This document shows positions 25,939-34,159 of a DNA stretch of 39,640 nt, piece after piece; position 1 is the first letter of the stretch; the number at the start of each line of letters is the position of its first letter. The stretch is taken from the NCBI GenBank assembly GCA_016839025.1, contig JADLKK010000014.1, positions 1-39,640 on the forward strand, read 5' to 3'. The position numbers and the translations under genes were made by a program. The notes beneath the pieces are model-generated. The model worked only from the letters and a program-made list of their open reading frames with translations, was not told the origin of the DNA and made no database searches. The stretch comes from Proteiniphilum sp. Lineage in GTDB: Bacteria > Bacteroidota > Bacteroidia > Bacteroidales > Dysgonomonadaceae.

Positions 25939-26838
25939 TCAATGGTAGCTTAACCTGTATAGGGGTGGCTTCCTCAACTCATTCAGGTATTCTGAAGGAG
26001 AGTGACGGGTGGCCTTCCTGAACTGCCTGTTGAAGTTGGAGATGTTGTTGAATCCACTCTCATAGCATATTTCACTGATGGAGAATTTTCCCTCCTGCAA
26101 CAATTTGCAGGCATATGCGATGCGCAGTGAGTTGATGTAATTGATACAGGTCTTGCCCGTTTTTGCCAAAAAGAAGCGGCAGAAGGAGCTCTGGTTCATT
26201 CCTGCTACGGCAGCAACCTCTTTCAGGCTTATTGGCCGGGTATATTCTCTTTTCATGAATGAGAGTACCCTGATCAGCCGGGTATCGGCCTCGATATACT
26301 CCGATTCGGTTTCAGAATCCTCATTGTTGAGCAGTGTGTAATCCTGGGAGCTGCTCATCATGGAAAGGATCTGGACACATTCCATCAGGAGAGGAAGTCC
26401 ATTCAAATGCAGTGCCCTGGTGATTTTTTTCCGGATGCGCTGGTTTGCATTTTTATGGAAATATACCCCCTGTTTAGCCTTGATCAGCAGATTCTTGATG
26501 TTGAACAGTTCTGGGTATTGGGTTACGCCATAGTTGAAAAAATTTTTGGAAAACTGAATAGTGATGGCATGTACCCGTAAATCGGGTCGGTTCTCATAGT
26601 ATTGAGGATCGCTACGGTACATGTGGGGAAGTGAACTCCCCAGCAGAACCAGATCCCCGTCGGTATAGGGCTGGATACTGTTGCCCACAAACCGTGTCCC
26701 GGTACTCTTCAGGATATAGACTACCTCAAACTCATCATGAAAATGCAAAGGAAACTTAAAATAGTCATAATCACACCATTTGATCTTTACCGGTGACCCG
26801 GTGTCCAGATTCAGGTTTTCGTGCATGATCCGCTTCAT
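25939..26838 (-). CDS. AraC-family transcriptional regulator with cupin sensor domain
   Basis: A 299-residue regulator. The start at 26838 is preferred: the frame continues to 27033 but would then overlap the divergent uxuA gene. The N-terminal half is an AraC-type cupin (HFHDEFEVVYILKSTGTRFV, about residues 33-53, and GDLVLLGSSLPHMY), likely binding a sugar acid. The C-terminal half has two helix-turn-helix motifs (ISLKEVAAVAGMNQSSFCRFF and FSISEICYESGFNNISNFNRQF). It is divergent from uxuA with a 101-bp shared region that carries a pair of repeats, so it probably controls uxuA and itself, and perhaps the neighbouring uronate operon. Its ligand is unknown. Confidence 0.93.
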   Translation of the reverse strand: MKRIMHENLNLDTGSPVKIKWCDYDYFKFPLHFHDEFEVVYILKSTGTRFVGNSIQPYTDGDLVLLGSSLPHMYRSDPQYYENRPDLRVHAITIQFSKNFFNYGVTQYPELFNIKNLLIKAKQGVYFHKNANQRIRKKITRALHLNGLPLLMECVQILSMMSSSQDYTLLNNEDSETESEYIEADTRLIRVLSFMKREYTRPISLKEVAAVAGMNQSSFCRFFLAKTGKTCINYINSLRIAYACKLLQEGKFSISEICYESGFNNISNFNRQFRKATRHSPSEYLNELRKPPLYRLSYH

Positions 26839-26859
26839 CGCATTCTTTTTTGGTTTAGC

Positions 26860-26890
26860 TGCAAATATAGTATAATTTATTGCAAATATA
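26860..26890. promoter_or_regulatory. Direct repeats between araC-type gene and uxuA
   Basis: TGCAAATATA occurs twice, at 26860-26869 and 26881-26890, exactly 21 bp apart, two helical turns, which is how AraC-family dimers bind. A related TTTGCAAA lies at 26922-26929. On the minus strand each repeat contains TATATTTG, a perfect -7 consensus, so one or both could instead be promoters of the regulator gene. Confidence 0.5.
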
Positions 26891-26939
26891 TATGTTGTTG
26901 CGAAGAAATTAATATCGTTTATTTGCAAAAAAATTCTGT

Positions 26940-28142
26940 ATGCTGGAAAAGACATGGAGATGGTTCGGCCCGAATGACCCTGTTGTGCTTTCTGATCTGA
27001 GACAGATGGGGGTGGAAGGAGTGGTGACATCACTTCATCATTTGAAGCCTGGTGAGGTATGGAGTGCGGAAGCCATCAATGAGATCAGCCAGATGATTGA
27101 TGCGGAAGGATTGAGGTGGAGCGTAGTGGAGAGTCTGCCCGTTTCCGAAGAGATCAAAAAGGGGAGTATAAAGGCAGAGGAGCACATCCGGGCCTATATT
27201 GAATCACTCCAGAACCTGGCTTCCTGTGGTGTGGATCGTGTCTGTTACAATTTCATGCCGGTGATTGACTGGGTGAGAACCGATCTTGCCTACCGTGATG
27301 AAGACGGAAGTGAGACGATGCTGTATGATCCGGTGACATTTGCACTGTTTGACCTTTATATTCTGCAGAGAAAAGGGGCTGAGATGGATTATCCTGAGGC
27401 GGTGCAACAAGCCGCAGCCGCACGTTTTGCAAAGATGAGCGAAGCGGAATCGGAAGCACTGGCTTATAACCTGATCATTGTTACGCAAGGGTTTATCAAC
27501 AGTGCCGTGGAGAACAGGTCAGATTACATTGCTGCTTTCAAAGCGGCGTTGGAGAGCTATCACCGGATAGGAGAGTCGCGTTTCCGCGATAACTTCTCCC
27601 GTTTTATCCGAAGTGTGATTCCGGTGGCTGAAGAGCTACACATTAAGATGTGCATACACCCCGATGATCCCCCTTTTCCTTTGCTGGGGTTACCCCGTAT
27701 TGCGAGTACAATGGACGATTTCGATTGGATTTTTGCGCAGGCTCCCTCGTTCTATAATGGTCTTACCTTCTGCATGGGCTCTCTGGGAGCAAGAAAAGCG
27801 AACAACCTTCTCCTGATGGTGGAGAGGTTTGCGGAGAGGGTCCATTTTGCCCACCTGCGGAACCTGAAACACCTGGATGGGGGACGATTTTTCGAATCGG
27901 GTCATATGGATGGCGACCTGGATCTGGTCGGAATTATCGACCGGCTTCTCCGTGAGCAGATACGCAGGAGAGAAAAGGGGCGAACGGATGACTCTATTCC
28001 TTTTCGGGCGGATCATGGCAAAAAAATACTGGACGACTTCAGCCGCTCCTCTCATCCCGGTTATCCGTTGATAGGGCGACTCAAGGGGCTGTCAGAGATC
28101 AATGGTATCCAGCAAGCACTGAATTACAGCCTTACCTCATAA
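26940..28142 (+). CDS. uxuA: D-mannonate dehydratase
   Basis: A 400-residue cytoplasmic enzyme that dehydrates D-mannonate to 2-keto-3-deoxy-D-gluconate. The N-terminus MLEKTWRWFGPNDPV is the standard UxuA start. Metal- and substrate-site segments YNFMPVIDWVRTDL (103-116), CIHPDDPP (238-245), FCMGSLG (C278) and VHFAHLRN (H305) are present, followed by ESGHMDGDLDL. It is a few residues longer than the E. coli enzyme. It is transcribed away from the AraC regulator and separate from uxaC and uxuB, which leaves the uxaC operon without its own mannonate dehydratase. The next gene, 216 bp downstream, belongs to the hydrolase/sulfatase set. Confidence 0.97.
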   Translation: MLEKTWRWFGPNDPVVLSDLRQMGVEGVVTSLHHLKPGEVWSAEAINEISQMIDAEGLRWSVVESLPVSEEIKKGSIKAEEHIRAYIESLQNLASCGVDRVCYNFMPVIDWVRTDLAYRDEDGSETMLYDPVTFALFDLYILQRKGAEMDYPEAVQQAAAARFAKMSEAESEALAYNLIIVTQGFINSAVENRSDYIAAFKAALESYHRIGESRFRDNFSRFIRSVIPVAEELHIKMCIHPDDPPFPLLGLPRIASTMDDFDWIFAQAPSFYNGLTFCMGSLGARKANNLLLMVERFAERVHFAHLRNLKHLDGGRFFESGHMDGDLDLVGIIDRLLREQIRRREKGRTDDSIPFRADHGKKILDDFSRSSHPGYPLIGRLKGLSEINGIQQALNYSLTS

Positions 28143-28358
28143 CATGGGTCGGGATAACATTTCCGATTCACGTTTTAAGTATTTTTATGAGAAGTAAATT
28201 GAATGAGAATTTTGAACTGTACCTGATTGCAGTAATCGGATGACAGCCACTACATCTAACAGCCAGAGGCACATCAACCAGATTATGGGATATCCCGGAT
28301 CTGAAACCAATATTCCTGTAGAATAAAATGGAAGTGTAGAGTAAAAAGAGAACAATCT
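28143..28358 (+). other. Spacer between uxuA and the GH99-like gene
   Basis: No gene is supported. Short frames (18 codons from 28187, 28 codons from 28240) do not look like known proteins. No consensus promoter was found, so the downstream operon may be read through from uxuA or use a noncanonical promoter. Confidence 0.5.
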
Positions 28359-29702
28359 ATGGAAAGAAGAACATTTATCAAGAAAGGAACCCTTGCATCG
28401 GTGGCTGCTGGAACATCCCTCGGCTCGTTTGCTCAGGCGAACCCAGACAATTCCACACAGACCCAATCTGCAAAGGATTCCTGGAGTGAGCGGAGTCGTC
28501 TGCCACGAGATCTGCAACGACTGGCTGGTGATTCGTCGTTGTTGAAAAAACCGGAAAACCTGACGGTCGCTGCATATCTGTTTCCCAACTACCACCCCTC
28601 CGGAATACATGACCATCTTTACGGGGAGAAGTGGACCGAATACAATCTGGTCAGGAACGCGCGACCCTGGTTTCAGGGTCATCAGCAACCCCGTGGTCCC
28701 CTGTTGGGAGAGCTTGATGAGAGCCTCCCCTCCACCTGGGAGAAGTATAACCGACTGGCCAGGGAGAGCGGGATTGATGTCTATATTTGGGACTGGTACT
28801 GGTATAATGGCGCTCCGGCTCTCCATGAGGCATTGGAGAATGGTTTCCTGCGTTCTTCCAACGTGCAGGATGTGCAGTTTGCCTGTATGTGGACGAATCA
28901 TCCCTGGTATATTCTTTATCCCACCGAACAGACCGACGGCGTACCGGCCTACCCGCCCAGTTATCAACCTCCCGACGTAACGTTGGAGGAGTGTTGGCGA
29001 AGTCTCTCCTACATGATTTCCCGTTATTTCCACCAACCCAACTACTGGAAGATTGATGGCAAACCGGTGTTGTGTATATGGGACCCCAACCGGCTGGAAA
29101 AGATGATCGGACTGGAGGCAACGGTACAGCTTTTTGCTGATCTGCGTGCATATGCCCAAAAACTGGGACACAAAGGGATTCATTTCCATATGTCGGGCTT
29201 TTATTCTCCCAACTGCAAACAGGTGGGATACGATACAGCCGGATCATACAATCCGATTGATTGGACCACCCGTCGTTTTCAACCAAAAGGAAATGAGATC
29301 TCTGATTATGAGGTAGCTGCGGCTGATGTTGCCTTCAAGCTATGGCCGGAGCACCACAAGGATTTTCAGGTTCCCTATCTGCCGGCACTCTCTCCGGGAT
29401 GGGATTCCACACCCCGCTACATTATCCCCAAGAAGAGACCGGAAGTGCCCAATAGGGATGAATGGCCACGATGTGTCATTTTTGACAACGAAAGCCCCGC
29501 AGCCTTCAAGGCATTTGTACAGGCCTCTTTCGCCTACCTGAACCAGCACCCCGAGGTGCCCAATATCCTTACAATCGCCTGCTTCAATGAATGGTCTGAA
29601 GGACACTACCTGTTGCCGGACAACCGTTTCGGATTCGGTATGCTGGATGCACTCGCGGAGGCACTGGAGATAAAGGATTCCGCCTTGCTGCATGGCCAGT
29701 AG
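28359..29702 (+). CDS. Tat-exported GH99-like (WbsX-type) domain protein
   Basis: A 447-residue protein with a twin-arginine leader (MERRTFIKKG, then a short hydrophobic stretch to about residue 27). The body begins AAYLFPNYHPSG and contains WDWYWYNGAPAL, WKIDGKPVLCIWDPNRL and the C-terminal FNEWSEGHYLLPDNRFGFG (E411), the marks of the GH99-like/WbsX TIM-barrel family. Members related to GH99 and GH71 are endo-acting glycoside hydrolases, but many are uncharacterised. Substrate cannot be read. It heads the second enzyme set with GH115 and sulfatases, so an endo-enzyme on a sulfated, glucuronate-bearing glycan is a reasonable inference. Tat export suggests folding with a cofactor or before export. 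Confidence 0.75.
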   Translation: MERRTFIKKGTLASVAAGTSLGSFAQANPDNSTQTQSAKDSWSERSRLPRDLQRLAGDSSLLKKPENLTVAAYLFPNYHPSGIHDHLYGEKWTEYNLVRNARPWFQGHQQPRGPLLGELDESLPSTWEKYNRLARESGIDVYIWDWYWYNGAPALHEALENGFLRSSNVQDVQFACMWTNHPWYILYPTEQTDGVPAYPPSYQPPDVTLEECWRSLSYMISRYFHQPNYWKIDGKPVLCIWDPNRLEKMIGLEATVQLFADLRAYAQKLGHKGIHFHMSGFYSPNCKQVGYDTAGSYNPIDWTTRRFQPKGNEISDYEVAAADVAFKLWPEHHKDFQVPYLPALSPGWDSTPRYIIPKKRPEVPNRDEWPRCVIFDNESPAAFKAFVQASFAYLNQHPEVPNILTIACFNEWSEGHYLLPDNRFGFGMLDALAEALEIKDSALLHGQ

Positions 29703-29742
29703 GAGATTGTAGCAGATAAGAATTGATCAGGTTATATTGAGC

Positions 29743-31146
29743 ATGAAGATTATCAAACGATTCCTGCCTGTTCTCATAGTGGGTCTCTCGCTGACAACGA
29801 ATGCCCAGGTAGCGATCGTAAAAAGCCCGGGCCCACGTTCTTTTCTTTTAATGGATCCCTCCGTTAGAACAGAAATTGTGACTGATAGCAGGGATCACAA
29901 GTCAGTGACTACCGCAGCGAATCTGTTTTCCGGCGACATCGGATTGGTTACCGGACAGTCACTTCCGGTGGTAGATGTGAGGCAAATCACCGCCTCACAT
30001 GTTGTACTGGTGGGAACCATTGAAAGGATTCTTTCACAACTGAACAGGATGCAATATCCTTCCTATCTTCAGCTTCTCTACTACAACGTAAAGGGATCGG
30101 CCCTCTTTAACCAGATGTGGCTGGAAGCAGAAAAAGCAAACTGGTATGCTGCCCGAAACTTTGTCGTGGCGAACAGCTTACAGGATAGCGTCGCTCCATT
30201 CCCGGAACCTACCCTGGGCATCACGCTTCCAGATTTCTCCGATGGTAAAAGTTCAGGCGAGCCCTACCACTTGCCAATGTTCAACAGCTACCTGCCGAAA
30301 AGCTATCACATTGATCTGTTCAACAAGGGAGTGGGTGAATTGGATTGGCGGCTGGAGGTAAAGGATGACTGGATCCATCTCGACAGGAAATCAGGGAGTA
30401 CCAAGGAGCATGATCGTGTAGTCGTTTCGGTCGATTGGGAACAGGCACCGACAGGAGAAGAGATCAAAAGCGAGATTCAGCTTCATTCAAATGGAGGAAA
30501 TGAAAAGATTTCCTTATCTTTATTGAATCCTTCAATACCTTCAAAGGAGGATCTGAAAAACCTCTATATTGAGGATAATGGCCTTGTGGCAATCGATGCG
30601 ACAGGCTATCACCGAAAAAAGGAGACCGGGGAGATTCGTTTCAGCATCGTGGAAGGTGTAGGTATGGAGAACAAGGTGGTGATGCTGGGTGATCCGCTGG
30701 CCAAAAACAGTCATTATGCCTCACTTGAACTGACTTCCAATTATGTGGCGCCGGTTCGCTCCGGTGAGTTTCCTGTGCTGGAGTATGACTTTTATACCTT
30801 TTCGGAAGGGCCGGTGGATGTCTATACCTACATGGTGCCTCAGTTCCCACTGAACGATGAGAGCGGTTCACGGTATGGGGTCATGCTGGACAACAGCCCT
30901 GTGTACCTGCCGGAAGCATCGGCACCCTATTACAGTACATTGTGGATACAGGGTATCCTCAGAAATACCCGAATCAACAAGACAACCCATCTGGTTGACA
31001 AGCCGGGGAGGCACACGATCAAAATTTATGCCGCTCATCCGGGAGTGATGCTGCAGAAGATCGTGATTGATCTGGGGGGAATGAAACGATCTTACGCGGG
31101 TCCCCGTGTCACAAGGCACCCCGGTTCCTTACCGCTGAGCGATTGA
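29743..31146 (+). CDS. GH115 paralogue lacking the catalytic barrel (in-frame internal deletions)
   Basis: A 467-residue exported protein (signal MKIIKRFLPVLIVGLSLTTNAQ; the ATG at 29743 is chosen over a TTG six bases upstream). Residues 23-94 match residues about 32-95 of the neighbouring full GH115 (TAANLFSGDI versus TAATLFSNDV; VLVGTIE in both). The sequence then jumps to ILSQLNRMQYPSYLQLLYY, which matches residues 576-594 there, so about 480 residues including the whole catalytic barrel are absent (junction near 30025). A second gap of about 45 residues lies near 30184 (SLQ|DSVAP). The C-terminal GH115 domain is intact (FYTFSEGPVDVYTYMVPQFPL). The frame has no stops, so it may be a surviving noncatalytic protein or a recent pseudogene. 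Confidence 0.8.
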   Translation: MKIIKRFLPVLIVGLSLTTNAQVAIVKSPGPRSFLLMDPSVRTEIVTDSRDHKSVTTAANLFSGDIGLVTGQSLPVVDVRQITASHVVLVGTIERILSQLNRMQYPSYLQLLYYNVKGSALFNQMWLEAEKANWYAARNFVVANSLQDSVAPFPEPTLGITLPDFSDGKSSGEPYHLPMFNSYLPKSYHIDLFNKGVGELDWRLEVKDDWIHLDRKSGSTKEHDRVVVSVDWEQAPTGEEIKSEIQLHSNGGNEKISLSLLNPSIPSKEDLKNLYIEDNGLVAIDATGYHRKKETGEIRFSIVEGVGMENKVVMLGDPLAKNSHYASLELTSNYVAPVRSGEFPVLEYDFYTFSEGPVDVYTYMVPQFPLNDESGSRYGVMLDNSPVYLPEASAPYYSTLWIQGILRNTRINKTTHLVDKPGRHTIKIYAAHPGVMLQKIVIDLGGMKRSYAGPRVTRHPGSLPLSD

Positions 31147-31203
31147 CCTGTTTCTGGCAACAGAAACGTCATCATTTCAGGCAATCATAAAAACAAACAA
31201 GTA

Positions 31204-34155
31204 ATGAATGGTAAAAAACTTTTTGCGAGCTTTCTATTTGGGGCAATCACATTTTTGCTGAACGGGCAGTCATTGGGACTGTCCGATAAACCGACACAAA
31301 GATCTTTCCCTCTTTCTCTTCCTGAGAAGAAAATGGAGATCGTGGTGGATCAGCAAGATCCGGTATCGGTAAGAACGGCTGCCACCCTTTTTTCCAACGA
31401 TGTGAAAATGGTTTCGGGTCGACAACCTGCCGTGAAGGAGGTAGATAAATTCTCATCCGCACATATTCTCCTGGTGGGTACCATCGAAAACAACCGCTTG
31501 ATTAGGGAGCTGGTACAAAAGAGGAAAATCTCAGTAGATGAGATCGATGGGGAATGGGAACGGTTTGTCATTCAGGTGGTGGATAATCCCTTCCCCAATG
31601 TGAGCAAGGCTTTGGTGGTCGCAGGAAGCGACCGCAGAGGCGCTGCCTACGGACTCTTCACCATCTCCGAAAATATCGGAGTCTCACCCTGGTACTGGTG
31701 GGCCGATGTGCCGGTGGAAAAGCGCAGTGAACTGCATCTGACGGTGGAACGGTTTGTCTCCCAAAAACCTTCCGTCAAGTTCAGGGGACTTTTTATCAAC
31801 GACGAGGACTGGGGGTTGCTCCCCTGGGCCAAACATACCTTCGACCCGGAACTGAAGGATATCGGTCCCAAAACCTATGAGAAGGTATATGAGCTGTTGC
31901 TCCGTCTCAAGGCCAACTATCTCTGCCCCGCCATGCACGAGGCATCCGGAGCCTTTAACAAGTTCCCGGAGAATAAGGTAGTAGCCGACTCGTTCGGCAT
32001 CGTGATGGGCTCGGTGCATCCCGAGCCGCTCCTCTTCAACAACGCCAGCGAGTGGGACACCAAGACCATGGGTGAGTGGAACTACATGACCAACAAGGAG
32101 GGAATCCTGGAGGTGCTGGAGAAAAGGGTCAAGGAGAACTCACCTTATGAAAATGTCTATACCCTGGCTTTGAGAGGTCTCCACGACAAGGCGATGACCG
32201 GCAACTATACACTCGAAGAGCGGGTGAAGTTGGTGGGTGAGGCGCTCAAGGACCAGCGGGAGCTATTGCTCAAGTACATTGACAAACCCATCGAGGAGAT
32301 ACCCCAGGCTTTTACCCCTTACAAGGAGGTGCTCGAGCTCTACCTGGAAGGTCTGGAGCTGCCGGAGGATGTAATCCTGGTATGGCCGGACGACAACTAC
32401 GGCTACATGAAACAGCTGAGCAACGCCGATGAACAGAAGCGTTCCGGCGGGTCGGGGGTCTATTACCACGCTTCCTACCTTGGTATCCCGCACGATTACC
32501 TCTGGCTTGCTTCCACCCCCCCCTCACTGATGTACGAAGAGCTGAAGAAGGCCTATGATACCGGTGCTGATCGCCTCTGGCTCCTCAATGCGGGGGATAT
32601 CAAATCGTGTGAGTTCCCGGTGACTCTTTTTCTCGATATGGCCTACGACCTGGAAAAATTCTCGTTTGAGAATATTGCAGATTACAACGCGAAGTGGCTG
32701 AGCAGCCTCTTTGGCGAACAGTATTACGATGCCTTCCATGAAATCACCAATGAATATTTCCGGCTGGCTTTTATCCGCAAACCGGAGTTCATGGGTTGGG
32801 GATATGAGTGGAACACCTTCAGCCACGGACGAGAGCGTCCCACCGACACCGATTTCTCCTTTGCCAACTACCGGGAGGCTGAGACACGCATCGCCGACTA
32901 CACCCGTATCGGCAGTATGGCGGAAAAGATCCTGAATGAGCTGCCGGAGAAGATGAAACCCTCCTTCTTCCAGCTGCTTTACTATCCCGTGAAGGGAGCG
33001 GAGCTGATGAACAAGAAGTGGCTCACCGCACAGCGGAACAGAGACTACATTGCTCAGGAGAGGGTTCTGGCCAATAAGTTGAGAGACAAGGCAAAACATT
33101 ATTACGACACCCTCTACCACATCAGTTACGAATACAACGACCTGATGGATGGCAAATGGAAGAGAATCTTGTCGCTCAGACAGGGAGTTACCGCCTCATA
33201 CTTCGAGATGCCAAAACTGGACTCCGTAGCGATTGCTCCGAAGCCAGCCATGGGGCTCTATCCCGAAGGACGGGAGCCACTGAAAGGTGTGAGCAGCTTC
33301 CTCTCTCTGCCTGCCTTCAGCAGGTATTTCGACCAGACAACCTATTTCGTGGATATCTACAACAAGGGTGAAGGCTCCTTCCGCTGGAAGGTGAAACCCT
33401 CGGCCGACTGGATCCGCGTGAGTAGCAGAGGGGGTACTGTGAGCGGTGAAGAACGTCTGTGGGTTTCGGTGGACTGGAGCAAGGCGCCCCTGGGTGAATC
33501 GGTACAGGGCTACCTGGAGTTTTCTGCAGGCAGGAAAAAGGAGAAGGTGATGGTTTCGCTTTTCAATCCTCCTACACCCACCAGTGAGGAACTATCGGGT
33601 TTGTTCGTGGAGAATAACGGTGTTGTCTCCATTGCAGGAGCTGATTTCCACAGGAAGAGAGAGAGTGATGAGGTGAAGATGCAGCTCATCGAAAACCTGG
33701 GTGTGGAGAATCGTGCGGTGATGATGGGCGATCCTACCGGCAAGGTGCTCAATCCCCGAAACCACAACAACCCCGGTGTGGAATATGATTTTTATACCTT
33801 CCACCATGGCCCGGTGGATGTCTATACCTATGTGTTGCCCGTTTTTCCGCTCAGCTCCGACAGGGATTTCAACTTCCACGAGCAGAACTCTTCCCAGACC
33901 CGCTATGCGGTCTGCATCGATGACGGTCCAGTGGCTTTGCCTTCCTCATCGGCACCTGAATATACCCAGACCTGGTACGAGAATGTGTTACGCAACGCAG
34001 CGGTCAATAAATCCACTTTCTACATCAACAAGCCCGGAAAACATACGCTCCACATCCGATGTGGAGATCCCGGCATGGTCATTCAGAAGATTGTGCTCGA
34101 TTTCGGCGGGATGAAGAAGTCCTATACCGGCCCTGCCATCACAAAAGCCCAATGA
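31204..34155 (+). CDS. GH115 alpha-glucuronidase
   Basis: A 983-residue exported enzyme (signal MNGKKLFASFLFGAITFLLNGQS). Order: N-terminal alpha/beta domain (about 30-185, RRGAAYGLFTISENIGVSPWYWWADVP), TIM-barrel catalytic domain (about 190-480, KFRGLFINDEDWGLLPWAK, GSVHPEPLLFNN, WPDDNYGYMKQLS, GADRLWLLNAGDIKSCE), a helical segment (about 480-660) and the C-terminal GH115 beta-sandwich (about 780-975). GH115 enzymes remove alpha-1,2-linked glucuronate or 4-O-methyl-glucuronate, classically from xylan. Here it is beside two sulfatases, so a sulfated glucuronate-bearing glycan is possible. The freed glucuronate would enter UxaC. It is 57 bp after its truncated paralogue and 4 bp before a sulfatase. 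Confidence 0.94.
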   Translation: MNGKKLFASFLFGAITFLLNGQSLGLSDKPTQRSFPLSLPEKKMEIVVDQQDPVSVRTAATLFSNDVKMVSGRQPAVKEVDKFSSAHILLVGTIENNRLIRELVQKRKISVDEIDGEWERFVIQVVDNPFPNVSKALVVAGSDRRGAAYGLFTISENIGVSPWYWWADVPVEKRSELHLTVERFVSQKPSVKFRGLFINDEDWGLLPWAKHTFDPELKDIGPKTYEKVYELLLRLKANYLCPAMHEASGAFNKFPENKVVADSFGIVMGSVHPEPLLFNNASEWDTKTMGEWNYMTNKEGILEVLEKRVKENSPYENVYTLALRGLHDKAMTGNYTLEERVKLVGEALKDQRELLLKYIDKPIEEIPQAFTPYKEVLELYLEGLELPEDVILVWPDDNYGYMKQLSNADEQKRSGGSGVYYHASYLGIPHDYLWLASTPPSLMYEELKKAYDTGADRLWLLNAGDIKSCEFPVTLFLDMAYDLEKFSFENIADYNAKWLSSLFGEQYYDAFHEITNEYFRLAFIRKPEFMGWGYEWNTFSHGRERPTDTDFSFANYREAETRIADYTRIGSMAEKILNELPEKMKPSFFQLLYYPVKGAELMNKKWLTAQRNRDYIAQERVLANKLRDKAKHYYDTLYHISYEYNDLMDGKWKRILSLRQGVTASYFEMPKLDSVAIAPKPAMGLYPEGREPLKGVSSFLSLPAFSRYFDQTTYFVDIYNKGEGSFRWKVKPSADWIRVSSRGGTVSGEERLWVSVDWSKAPLGESVQGYLEFSAGRKKEKVMVSLFNPPTPTSEELSGLFVENNGVVSIAGADFHRKRESDEVKMQLIENLGVENRAVMMGDPTGKVLNPRNHNNPGVEYDFYTFHHGPVDVYTYVLPVFPLSSDRDFNFHEQNSSQTRYAVCIDDGPVALPSSSAPEYTQTWYENVLRNAAVNKSTFYINKPGKHTLHIRCGDPGMVIQKIVLDFGGMKKSYTGPAITKAQ

Positions 34156-34159
34156 TCGT

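Noticed and set aside
25920-25945. CCATTG/CAATGG inverted repeat between larA-like gene and the AraC gene as a terminator
   Set aside because: The stem is only 6 bp with a 14-nt loop and no T-tract, and it overlaps the end of the AraC gene; too weak to call.
25939-27033. Longer start for the AraC regulator (364 codons)
   Set aside because: The extra N-terminal part would overlap the divergent uxuA coding sequence and the shared promoter region and has no domain character; the ATG at 26838 begins the cupin domain properly.
28187-28326. Two short frames between uxuA and the GH99-like gene
   Set aside because: 18 and 28 codons with no signal, motif or family resemblance; likely chance.
28185-29189. 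Minus-strand ORF of 334 codons
   Set aside because: It overlaps the GH99-like gene on the other strand, which has a Tat signal and clear family motifs.
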